Shown here: positions 1 to 10,216 of the stretch, piece after piece
Layout: each line of letters begins with the position of its first letter
Numbering within the stretch: position 1 is the first letter of the stretch
From: Cyathus striatus
Lineage: Eukaryota > Basidiomycota > Agaricomycetes > Agaricales > Nidulariaceae
Direction: 5' to 3'
DNA length: 64,000 bases
NCBI GenBank assembly: GCA_025738555.1
Contig: JAOVFP010000001.1
Location: 2,046,001-2,110,000, forward strand
Translations under genes and position numbers: made by a program
Notes under the pieces: generated by a model
The model's database searches: none
Told to the model about the DNA's origin: nothing
What the model saw: the letters and a program-made list of their open reading frames with translations, nothing else

Positions 1-219
1 GATATCTTTTTGGTCATCACAGTCCTGCTCTATGACGGATTCCTCCATGCTAAACCTCACTCTTGTCTCATTGCTTGATGGAGAGCCAGAGATCGGTAGG
101 GATGAGCCATTGGACATGATTAGTGGTACAACTCAGGATCTATGGTAGAGTGTGTTGCAGTACAAGGTTAGGGATAAATCACGAACCTGGTACAGAACTA
201 CACTTAGATCCATTCTACC

Positions 220-870
220 ATTACTCAACAGTGGAAACCAGAGGTGGTGGACAATTGCAACGAAGAGCAGGAACTTCGGACCTGGAAGAAGCGGTGATGT
301 CGTGTCACTGAGGGGGCTGAGACCTGACATTGACAACGTGTATAACTACCAGCCGAGTCCAGGGGCGGAAAGATATGTCTCAAGTACCTATTTGTTGCAT
401 TCAGCATGATCTGTCGGAGGTCTGAGATGCGAGTGCGAGGTGTAGGGTGGAGGAGATCCATGAAGGAGGAGATTTGGAGGAGATGGTTTGAACCGATTCC
501 GAACCGTGTGAAGACTTTGATGACAAATGTATATTCACTTATCTTATCTTATCGAACTTGCAAAATGTTGCACTTGTGGCCAGCTTGCAACCTGTGCGGA
601 TTGAAAATACTTAGTGTACATTATAAGTAATATTGTAATCTCATATAACATGTCTAAAATGTTAACAGTTGTTCAAGAGGTCTAATATATAAGTACTTAC
701 AATCAATGTACAGGATAACAATGTAACAACAACTAGCTCGGTGTTGGTGAGTTAAAAAAATAGTGAAGTTCAAGGGCTACGGATGTAATAAGTACATCGT
801 TTGTGGAAAGCTAACAAGGGTACGTAGCTTACATGGAGAACACAATCGCACGTTGAGCGCCGAAGTTTAA
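220..870 (+). repeat. Dispersed repeat family RA, copy 1
   Basis: Decayed interspersed repeat with at least four further partial copies here: about 5,640-6,390 (+), 16,985-17,455 (+), 35,593-35,960 (-) and 44,880-45,280 (+). Shared landmarks, in order, are a 'gacaccagtct' block (other copies), an 'aactaccag' block, a 'gtagggtggaggag' block, a 'ttccgaaccgtgtgaa' block and a 'cttatcttatc' pentamer run, followed by about 270 bp shared only with the copy ending near 6,390. No transposase or reverse transcriptase could be read in it, so its class is unknown. Similarity was judged by eye. Confidence 0.6.
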
Positions 871-1374
871 AGGCTACAGCAGATCTCACAGCTGCACCAC
901 AAGTTACAACACAGCACAATGCCTAACTTATTACTGTGGCACATTCTATCATTATACTTGTCTACTCACAATGAATTTCACTACCAATGTGATTTATTAG
1001 AGTCTGTTCAGCATGGTAAGTTGAATCCATTTTTAGCCTGTATTCCACGGTTATACCAACTACAGGACCCACATTGGCCCACGTTAACTACTAGTGTGAA
1101 CAACAAAAGTGATCGGTATTTAAAGTGCACATGAAACGAGAAAATGGTCATTGTTTCTACCACAAAGAAGATACTTAACTACAAATAATAATTATAGACA
1201 AGGTTTCAAGAACAAACCTCAAAGACCTTTTTGTATTCACAATTCATACACAGAATGTCTCGAAGTATATAATGTACGGTACTTCTGATACAAATCCACA
1301 GAATTCACCCACATATTTCCTCTCTCCAACAAACATCTTAAACACTTCATACTCATCACCTTTACTTTTATACA
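871..1374. other. No gene seen
   Basis: AT-rich sequence between repeat RA and the small gene at 1,375. Only short open frames, without coding character. The last about 50 bases are pyrimidine- and A-rich and could be the 5' leader of the downstream gene. Confidence 0.4.
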
Positions 1375-3005
1375 ATGACAACTGAAATAGTCCCCACATT
1401 GATCGATTTGATTGCAGCCACTGATATTTCGACCTACATTGACAGTGAAGATAAATTTGCTTGCGCTGTATCAGAAGCCAGGAAATTACTTGAGAAGATT
1501 GATAGGACCCTCAAAGAACTCGCGCATGTATTACAAACAGCCAAAGAAATGGCACATTACGTTTGGGGTGGTCACAGATAGCCAGTATCCGAATATCTGC
1601 AGATATTATCTGTTTTCGGTACCATCAGATCGGATATGGATATCTTCCCACAGATATTCAGATAATCTGCAGATATCTGCTCAATGCATCCCCAATTCCC
1701 TTGCACACTGACTATTATCTGCTTATACCCCACTTTAAAATCATATATATATATAAATAAATGTATTCTTCTATTTTACATACTTTTTCTAAGAAATAAA
1801 CGAGTCATTGTATTTCTATGTTTAAATAAGTGTCATTTTCAGAATTTCATGGAATTTGTGACATGAAAGGGACCAGTCACACATTGTGATCAGGGCTATC
1901 ACTTTAATAAATCCTGCATACATTTTTATGTAATTCAATTCAATTGCAAATAGGCGAAGTACAATTTAAGGCTTTTACTGCAACTTTAGCTCTTTTGAAT
2001 TTTTGTATTATATTTTTTGTACTTATCATATGTAAATATGAGCCCTGCTATTTTACGACTTCAATGACCTAAAAATCATGGAAATCAGTAAAGAACTACA
2101 ATAGATAAATTAGAATTAAGTTGTATCTCTATGCGAAGGTAAGTTAGCACAGATGAGAGCCGAGATCTGCAGATACCATCCGATCTCTATCTGAATTTAA
2201 TTTTATCCGATGGATATTATCCGGATTCATCCAGATCTATCCATGACCAGCCCTACATTACATAGTCATTGCAGAGATGGAAGAAGAAATGAAAAATATC
2301 ATGACAAAATTAGCTCAAACTGTCATAAGTCTTCAACTTCAATCTCACTAAATAATTGTTTGGATCATTTTTGACAATTAATGCTGTCTTTTTAGGAGAA
2401 GAAACGTGAAGAAAAACAACTCAAAGCGAACACTACTGATGGTGAAGTCTCTGAAAAGAATATTGATGTTAGTACATCTATTTTTGAAATTCAAACCCCT
2501 TGCAGCTAAGACTTATATTCTGTAAGATGAATCAGATGGATTTCCTGACATATTCAAACATGATGGAGCTTCATCTATAAGACTTTCCGAAGAGTATTTT
2601 GAGAAACTAATGGATGGCGAGATAGAACAAGTTAGAGAGAGACTTACTTGCTCGGATGACAAAGTCACTGAAAAAGAAATGAATGATGGTATGTCTATTT
2701 TTTAAATAATAAGCCCTCATAACTAGTAATTCCCACATTCTATTAGATTATTTGGAAGAACTAGCAGACAGTTTGGAATATTTGTAATTGACAACATTGC
2801 ATATGCAAGGCTGACTGCCGAGAAATGTGACATATTAATGGCCTTGCTGGAACAAGCAGATCATGATGATGACTCCGAGCCCGAGGCAGCATTGGTACAG
2901 GCCTCGGAAGTAGAGAAGGAATCAGATACAGTCGAAGGAAGTTCATTCATTTCTGCTGATGCAAAGGAGGGACATACTGTAATAGAGACTGAGTCTACAC
3001 CTTAG
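1375..3005 (+). pseudogene. Small multi-exon hypothetical gene, split by a MITE
   Basis: Not recognised. The first exon starts at ATG 1,375 and gives about 62 residues rich in Leu, Ala, Glu and Lys that look helical. The frame then runs into a 693-bp insertion (1,563-2,255). If the insertion and one target copy are left out, the same frame continues through 2,264 into another charged helical stretch (EMEEEMKNIMTKLAQT). Further coding-like pieces follow: a Lys/Glu-rich one from about 2,396 after a 'ctttttag' acceptor, an acidic one at 2,526-2,687, and a Glu/Asp/Ser-rich tail ending in TAG at 3,005. I could not join the last pieces in one frame with canonical splice sites, so there is either an unseen exon boundary or further frameshift damage. 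The whole would be an acidic coiled-coil protein of roughly 250 residues with no known domain. Confidence 0.45.
1563..2255. mobile_element. hAT-like MITE with 8-bp target duplication
   Basis: Left end TTGGGGTGGTCACAGATAG and the reverse complement of the right end TAGGGCTGGTCATGGATAG are imperfect terminal inverted repeats (about 15 of 19 match), extended by a shared 'atccg...atctgcagat' subterminal zone. Flanks are CATTACGT (1,555-1,562) and CATTACAT (2,256-2,263), 7 of 8 identical, as expected for a hAT 8-bp duplication. The interior is AT-rich with no transposase, so it is non-autonomous. It sits inside an exon of the gene that starts at 1,375. Confidence 0.7.
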
Positions 3006-3990
3006 ATTGAGTGCTATGTATTATATGAACTGTGGAGCAGGCAGTCTGCTTGCCATTGCGAAACTCATGTTTTATTTTACCATACCTCTGCCGCTAAAGC
3101 TGCCCATACACTCAGTCAATAGATATTTCTCCACCCTCCTTGCATCCAAGCCTCTTGCGCATACCTCACTAGGAACTAGAAGATGGACATATGTCCATCC
3201 GACCACATCAATTACTATATCTGATTTAGAAGTTACCACTGGCAACCAACATTTGTGTTTGTAGAATGATGAGCAGGATATTGAGAGGTGTAGTTAGACA
3301 GGAGAGGATGTTGATTAGTAAAGGTTGAGAGGCCGGAAATAGATGAGTAAAAAAGAGAAAACACATCGAATGAGGACAGTAAGACAAGGACAGTATTCTT
3401 CTGGTACGAATGCTACACCAGTACTATGACACCAAGCCTCTAAATAACACAATGAAACATGATTCCCCAACACACAGGGAAGTATGAAAAAGATAAAGGA
3501 GGAAACACGCCTCGGCTGACAGTCATTATCCCTAGTAAGGGACCAACCACGCTCATCAATGGGTAAGAAAGTGCATGGTATTACCTTCCTAACATGCTAC
3601 ACGAATGAAGGCCTTATCCACACCTCTTGATGCACCAATGATATACGTTATGACTGCATGGTCCCTCACACCACCCTCAAAAGAGGAAACCAGAATACAC
3701 GATACAGAAGTGAAAAGCGGATATTGCACATATGCAACTAACAGGTCACAACCAGTCAGCTGTGACATAATAGATCCAACAGCCACTCCAAACACGTAGA
3801 GGGCTCGAGATATCGTGCACGTAGAGAACACTGGAAGGTGCATAATGCAAACACATGAACATAATTCCCAGCATTGATGACTGAGGCACCACCCACAACG
3901 AACACAGAGGACAAGGAAGGCTAGCTTCAGCTGTAAAGGCGTAGAAGGGACTCGTGTCACCCAACACGAGCGACACTTGCCAATAATGCT
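3006..3990. other. No recognisable gene; repeat-like
   Basis: Downstream of the small gene. Contains only short frames. The composition becomes CpG-richer after about 3,480, grading into repeat family RB. Confidence 0.3.
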
Positions 3991-5640
3991 TCATGGCTAC
4001 AAAATCCCTTCGAGTTTACCGGTCGCAGAGAACTATGGAACCCAACTCCTCTAAAGGCTGTATGAAAACATGCCACCAAAAGTCAATACGCAGGCACCTG
4101 AGTATATGAAGCACCAGTTGAAGCTGTACAAGCTCCAGGAGAATATGCCACCCAAAAAAAGCGAAGACTGGAAGCTTACAAAGGCGCAGGGATAACACAT
4201 TTGTTCCCTCGAATAGTCATTCTCGCAGTACCGCCTACTGATGTAGAGAATCGATGTTAGATCCCCCACGCAAGGACGTCCTGCTCACTTCCTCCCTGCT
4301 CGGTACCAGTGCATGCCCTCGACACTCTAGCCATCTCTCCCATAATATCTTGCTACTAAAAACCTCAGTCTTCAAACCAAGCCACGTCTTTGTCACTCGA
4401 ATCGTAATCGTGTCAAGCGCAAGACAGTTGCAGTTGGAAAGGTCGAGACACTAGATGTGCAACGTCATGCAGCCAAGTTTGTGTAGAAGGAGCAGGTGGG
4501 GGTGTAGAACATGGAAGACATGGACTTGTGGTGGGAGATAGAACTAGTAGAAAATGGGATAGGCGGATATCCTTGAGTTACTAGAGTCAAAGTGTGACAC
4601 TTGTGCAGGAGCCGAGAGGAGCTTGTTCTTCTCTTCACGAGAAGAACAGCGAACACCGTCAGCTGTTCCTGTGAGATTAGATGAGAAGGGTGTAGAGAAA
4701 GGTGTTGTATGGCACATACACTGGCACACAAGGACTCCCCATCCCTCCCCAAAACGTGTCAACCGGTGCCACGGTGTGCCCTCCACACTAGCTATATCTC
4801 CCACATCCCATGATATCCCAACCACCAAGAACCACAATCTTGATCCCAAGCCCTACATTTGTCGTGAAAGGTGTGGGAAAGGTTGAGATGCTAGATGTGC
4901 CACGTCATTAAGCAGAGTTCGCATAGAAGGTGCGGGTGGGGGTGTAGGACACGGAGGACATATCCCCGTAGAGGGAAAGAGAACTAGTAGGCACAGGGAT
5001 AGGCTTTAGGTATGGTTAAAGTGGACATCTTGAGGTAAGAGTTGAAACGTGAGCAGTAGCGGAGAGGAGCCAGCCAGGGATGTCCTACAAAGAGCAGCTT
5101 GGAAGGTTAGATGGCAGTGGATGCCCTATGATGCGCTCCACACGAGAGGAATGGTGAACACCTGTGAGAAGGAATGAGAAGGAGGTAAAGAAAGTTGTTT
5201 TATGGCACATACAGTTCGGGCACAACAGCTCTCCCCAACTCTCCCCAAAATGTGCCAACCGCCTCTATCCCACTCCCATTGCCTCCTTTCTCTGCGACAT
5301 CCCTCTATTTTTCTGACTTGACGCCCACAGCGGATGCTTCGAGGTTGTCTGAATATGAATATCTATCCATTCCTTGAGTTCAGCGAGGTTGTAGGCTGAA
5401 GGACAGCATGGTCGAAGGGGAGCATCCAGATGCAGGGAGTCAGCATATGATTTCATCTGTTCATTAAGATGGGACGTGTACTGGTGAAGGGTTGACAAAA
5501 GAATGCATGATCGCTGAGAAAGCCTGCGCATGGATAGGCAATCGACCTTCGGTGGGACAGGTTGTGTCTGAGCCAGATCCCAGTGGGATGAAACACAGTC
5601 GTACACTTCCATCTCCATCGTGAATTTGTGGAAGACGTGA
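3991..5640 (+). repeat. Dispersed repeat family RB, copy 1
   Basis: Shares ordered blocks with 15,730-16,985 and 39,480-40,640 on the same strand, and with 36,100-39,240 on the opposite strand. Landmarks are 'ctcgcagtaccgcctac' (4,222), 'cggtaccagtgcatgccctc' (4,300), 'aaccgtcagctgttcctgtg' variants (4,655) and 'ctccccaaaa...tgccaacc' (5,233). On the minus strand a frame is partly shared between copies around 5,270-5,370, 16,690-16,760 and 40,300-40,370 (pattern EASAxGxxSE), which hints at a former coding region, but I do not recognise the protein. Confidence 0.55.
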
Positions 5641-6390
5641 ATGTGGATAACGAAACACTAACCTCATACAGACACCAGTCTGAAGTCCACCTCTCCCTTA
5701 TTCACATCATCCTAGCACCATAGCTATAGGGCCATGACCATCATCCAACAGTAGAAGCTAACGTGCAAAAGTAGGCAATGCAGAGCAGAACTTCATTTCA
5801 GAACATTGAGGGTGATGTTCTTGTCATCACTTCATAGGGGGGTATGCTGGGTCTCTATAACTACCAGTCACGTCCGGGAGCTGAAAGATATTGCTCAAAT
5901 AAATATTTGCCATGCTCATCATCGTTTGTCGAAGGTCGGAGCTGCAAGTGCAAGGCGTAGGGTGGAGGAGAGAGGAGATGGTTTGATCCAATTCCGAGCC
6001 GTGTGAAATGAACGATGTAGCAACTTTGATGGCAAATGCAACTTTATCTTATCTTATCAGACTTTCACAAAGTAATGCCTTTGTGGCTAACTCGCTACTC
6101 AGGGCCATTAAAAGTTACTGTAAAATAATTAAATGATACTTGGACCTCATAAGAACATGTCTACAACATTCAACGTCATGCAGCAATGGTTGTTCAACGG
6201 GTCTAATAAATACTTCCAGGCAAGTTGCAATGTGCAGGATAACAACTTGACAACAACCAGCTCGGTGTTTGTGAGTTAAAGAAACAGTGAAGGGTTATGG
6301 ATGGAATAATTATATTGTTTGAGAAAAGATAATGAGGGTATGTGGACCACATGGAGAATACAAGTGCGAGTTGAGCATCAGCACTGTATG
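5641..6390 (+). repeat. Dispersed repeat family RA, copy 2
   Basis: Second copy of RA. The segment 6,000-6,390 lines up along its length with 490-870, including 'caacaactagctcggtgttggt' versus its counterpart near 6,253 and the 'acatggagaa' block. The two are about 75-80% similar by eye. Confidence 0.6.
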
Positions 6391-7239
6391 CTCATGTTCA
6401 ACTCTTGAGATCTTAAGACATGGAATTATATCCGCATAAAATCTTTTTTGTCTGAAAATTTTGGCCACCTTCAAATATCGTGGGAATGGCTTCTAAAACA
6501 CCATTTCTAATGTATCTTAGGCCTCCAGATCCAAATATGAAGTTGGTTTTTTCATAAAAAATCATGCAGCTGAGTTACAAAATTTGTTGGCTTTGACTGT
6601 CCTCAACTGTAGAGCGGCCAAGGTTGAAAAGTGCCGAAATAGTTCTATTTGTAATACATTCCCATAGTATAACTGTTTTGTCCATCTTACATCGTCAACA
6701 ATGAGATATCAACACCACAGCAATCAACTTTAATCTGTACTTTAATTAGAATATACCATTCTGACATCGACAGTGACAGGAAGTATGGCATAGGATTTGT
6801 CATTTGGGGCTTTGTCATCAGTAAGTTCTCAATTATATATAAGTATCGCTTTTACGGTAAGTACTATGCAGTATTTGCACCTTTGCACGTGCCATTATAA
6901 TGTCTTGAATTTCCACACCTATTACCACATTACTCAGTATGTCATTTCCTCGTTACTATTAGGAGAGCTCGATGATGAGAAATAGAATGTGAAATTCCTA
7001 TCATATCCACTCCCATGGGGGATATTGCTGTCAGAAGTAACAAAGAATAAGGAGGGTGGTTGAGAGAGAATAGAGGATAATGAAGAGCAAAGAGGGTGAT
7101 AGTGGAGCAAAGACTCAAACACAAACACTGACACAGACACAGATGGGGAGGAAACTTGTTAACAACTACCAAGTTACAGAGTGTTTATATACTGAGTAAG
7201 TCTACCAAAGTCCAACCAAAGTCCTGTAACTAAGGTAAC
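6391..7239. other. No gene seen
   Basis: AT-rich stretch upstream of the nitronate monooxygenase. I looked for an exon that could supply the missing N-terminal residues of that enzyme and did not find a convincing one. Confidence 0.35.
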
Positions 7240-7304
7240 TGACAGCTGTCAATCTGTCAATCACAGAACTGTCAAGTATGACAGGTGACAAGTGACAGCT
7301 GTCA
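7240..7304. promoter_or_regulatory. Cluster of TGACAG/CTGTCA half-sites
   Basis: Seven copies of TGACAG or its complement lie in 65 bp, including two perfect 12-bp palindromes TGACAGCTGTCA at 7,240-7,251 and 7,293-7,304. The cluster ends 36 bp before the first ATG of the nitronate monooxygenase. TGACAG is the known core site of TALE-class homeodomain proteins in eukaryotes; a role in regulation here is inference. It could also be an internal repeat of a small mobile element. Confidence 0.35.
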
Positions 7305-7340
7305 AAGAAGCTGTGCAACCCAGAATATCTAACAATTGCA

Positions 7341-8456
7341 ATGGCAGAGCTTGCAAGCTCTGTTACTGCATCCGGAGGATTTGGATTTACTGGGACAGGT
7401 AAGCTTTTCAGCTACTGTACCAAGATTTAAGATTATAAATGTTTATCACAGCATTCTTATCAGCCAAAGATATGAAATTAGAAATTGCAAAGGCTCGCAA
7501 CATTCTCGGTGTCAAACCTGGGGATTCCATCCCAATCGGAGTGGGATTGATAGGTTGGATTCTCAATAAAACAGAAATCTCCAACAGTCCATGTATACCT
7601 GCTTTATTGGAAGAAAAACCCACTGCAGTTTGGTTGGCATTTGGTGTTAACATGGGGAAGTATGTTGATAAGATCTGTGCATATGATGCCCAACACAATC
7701 ACAAGACAATCATTTTTGTAATGGTTAATTCCGAGGGAGAAGCATTGAAAGCGGAAAATGAGTGGAAGGTCGATATTGTTGTGGTCCAAGGTGCAAGCAA
7801 TTATTCAAATTATAAATTATATAAATTTTATTAATATGCATTTAGGAAACGAGGCAGGGGGTCACGGAGGCTCTGAGGCACCTCTGTTGTTGACTCTTCT
7901 TCAATCGGTTCTAGATGTCTTGCCTAATGGACCACCTGTGGTAGCAGCTGGGGGCATCTCATCGGGAGATCAGGTGGCCGTGTTGCTGACCATGGGTGCT
8001 GCAGGTGCCGTACTGGGCACACAATTCCTCTTCACACACGAAAGTCAATATAACGATGTCCAATATAAGCAAGTTTTACTTTCTGCTGATATTAATTCCA
8101 CTACAAGATCTACAGCTTTTGACGAGGCCAGAGGGGCAACGGAATGGCCACATAAGTGTGATGGAAGGGCTGTTTCAAACAGCATCATTGATGATTTTAT
8201 AGCAGGCTTGGATATCAATACCCATAGGAAATATTATGATGAAGATATTGCTTCTGGTAATACTTCTCGGCGATTGGTTGTATATGCTGGGACCGGAGTA
8301 GGACTGACTAACAAGCTGACTTCGACAGCGGTAAGTGGAGTCTAAGTGTTTGTAGAAGGCAAGTTCATAACCTGATTCTTCACTTAGGAAGTTGTCAATG
8401 AGTTGCGACATGGAATTATGAGATCTCTCAGGAGAATGTATTTGCTAATTGCATAA
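7341..8456 (+). CDS. Nitronate monooxygenase (2-nitropropane dioxygenase family), N-terminus uncertain
   Basis: FMN-dependent TIM-barrel enzyme of a family that oxidises alkyl nitronates to carbonyl compounds and nitrite. Exons 7,341-7,398, 7,452-7,790, 7,846-8,330 and 8,388-8,456 join in frame (316 residues) over introns of 53, 55 and 57 bp with GT...AG ends. Visible family motifs: ASGGFGFTGT near the start, GNEAGGHGG at the exon 2/3 join (His is the family's catalytic residue), VVAAGGISSG and GAAGAVLGTQF (FMN phosphate binding). Family members are usually about 350 residues and begin with a strand carrying the P-M-A motif; that first strand is missing if ATG 7,341 is used. A branch-like CTAAC at 7,329 and a 'ggcag' acceptor at about 7,346 leave open an upstream exon, but none was found, so a 5' truncation is possible. 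It converges with the dehydrogenase remnant at 8,746. Confidence 0.85.
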
Positions 8457-8745
8457 TGCATAGTAGTTAAAAGCATGTACTAGTAGTGTTTTGAATGTGT
8501 ATAAATGGCATGGAATTCGACTGTATGGTGTATTCAGGGCCGAAAGTCTGTTGATTACTAAGTTTTCCAATGCTATAGCGTTTGAGGATGGTGCACTTGA
8601 ATGGCGCTCATTAAATCTCTTATCGAAGTTTAAACACCAAACCTGATAAACACTTGAATGCTTATATATGAATGAAGCATCTTTTTTTAAAGTAATATAC
8701 AAGATAACTGCACCATTACCGAATATGTAGTTATTACAACCGACC
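8457..8745. other. Short intergenic region between convergent genes
   Basis: About 290 bp between the stop codons of two tail-to-tail genes; AT-rich, presumably 3' untranslated sequence. No other feature seen. Confidence 0.4.
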
Positions 8746-9310
8746 CTACTTTAAATCGGCAGAATATTCAGCAGATTTCCCTACCTGTTCTAACAGAGCT
8801 TCCGCTTTAGCTTTAGTAGTGGCCAGTGAATCTTGTCCGAGTATAACACGGAAAGGCGGTTGGTCTTTGTTGCCTATTTTATAGATTTCTCGTGCAGCTT
8901 TATCGCTGTTGCCAAAATTCGCAATCGCATGTTTGAAAAAATCACGTCCAAATTTACCAGATTTCTCATATCCTGGATGGGGAGGAGGAACTGCCATTTT
9001 CTCCGGGCCAATTCCGGGTGTTTGGAAACCTCCCATTGCGAGTAGCGTTATCTAAAACAAGTAGAAGAAATGTTAGCCGAAAAGAAGTTATAAATCATAT
9101 TAGAACAACCTTGATATTCCAAGAAGGATCGAGTTCTTTTGCTATTCCTTCTGTAAAACCTTCAAGGGCTATTTTCACAGTCAGACGTCATGAAACATTT
9201 CTAAGTTAGAAAGAGTATTACCAAATTTACTGCTCATATTCGAAAAGATATTAACAGACTGGCTTAAAAATGAGAGATGAAACTTACGTGGCACAGTAAT
9301 ATGAAACCAT
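8746..9310 (-). pseudogene. Short-chain dehydrogenase/reductase, 5'-truncated remnant
   Basis: C-terminal half of an NAD(P)-dependent SDR. The last exon (8,746-9,051, 102 codons with TAG) follows a 58-bp intron (9,052-9,109) and an exon at 9,110-9,181 encoding ALEGFTEGIAKELDPSWNIK, the helix that follows the SDR active site. Further upstream, 9,288-9,310 encodes VSYYCA before a GTAAGT donor, matching the catalytic Tyr block of the Y-x-x-x-K motif. The joining acceptor near 9,182 is not a canonical AG in a frame that restores Y-x-x-x-K. No Rossmann-fold GxxxGxG motif or N-terminal half is visible further upstream. I therefore read it as a broken, truncated copy; an unseen exon structure is the alternative. 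Confidence 0.65.
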
Positions 9311-10216
9311 TGGATTGCCTTTGCGTGACTTTTATATAGCACTGCGTGTTTATATAGCCAGTAGATTAAAAGTGACCCATTTAGCTATACCGTCTTCCCC
9401 TAGAATTTAACTTATAAGAATCATCGATCATCAGCTAGGAATGTAATCCACATCCAACATTAGGAAATCTGAGTTCTTTATCATCCTGCCTTATCGCAAA
9501 CTTATTGACAAGAATCATGAATTATTGATAACATCCGTAACATCACTGCTCACATGTCAACGTTCCAAAGGCTGGCAGTAGGCAGGGCGACTTCCATCAT
9601 TCTCATAGTTCCTTAATAGGTCCTCAGAATCCTAAGTTGCATGTAAGTAACTTGTCTCTATGAAATATGCTCGTGTACATATTAAAGTGTGCTCACAAGA
9701 ACTACTTTGCACGAGGTTGGGAAGTGTACAATCTAAGTGCATCGAGTTTCAATTTCAAATTGAATAAAGCCGTACAAGATCTGTCTTCACGCGCACGCAA
9801 CGATCACGGACCCATCGATTCCTCATGAAGAGATCAAAGACTTGAGCATGAGTCATCTGCACCATCATCAAGTTTAAAAGTTGCAAACAAAGAACAGAAG
9901 AGTGTGAGCTATTTGATATTATTTATCGCTCCTATCTTATCGACCGTACTTATCTCTTGCAAACTCCTGCGGTCTCTGTAGTGGTACGATAGTGCCATAT
10001 TTACACTGAGGAAGCACAATGTAGCAGTTAAATGCGTAACCATCAAAGCAATATGGCCTACAGGAATACATGCGTGCCGCCTTGAAGTTGTATTGACCAA
10101 GGTTCGTGTAGGAGCGCCAACATTGATCCTGAGTACCGGTGTCAGGCTAAAAGCGCCTGCAAGCTATAAAATCTAGAAGTATAGATATAAAGAAATAGGG
10201 CCGGCAAGCGGCAGGG
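9311..10216. other. No gene seen
   Basis: Mixed-composition sequence with short frames only. The last about 40 bases (from 10,180) are shared, in inverted orientation, with 53,898-53,930 and probably belong to the hairpin-ended element that follows. Confidence 0.35.
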
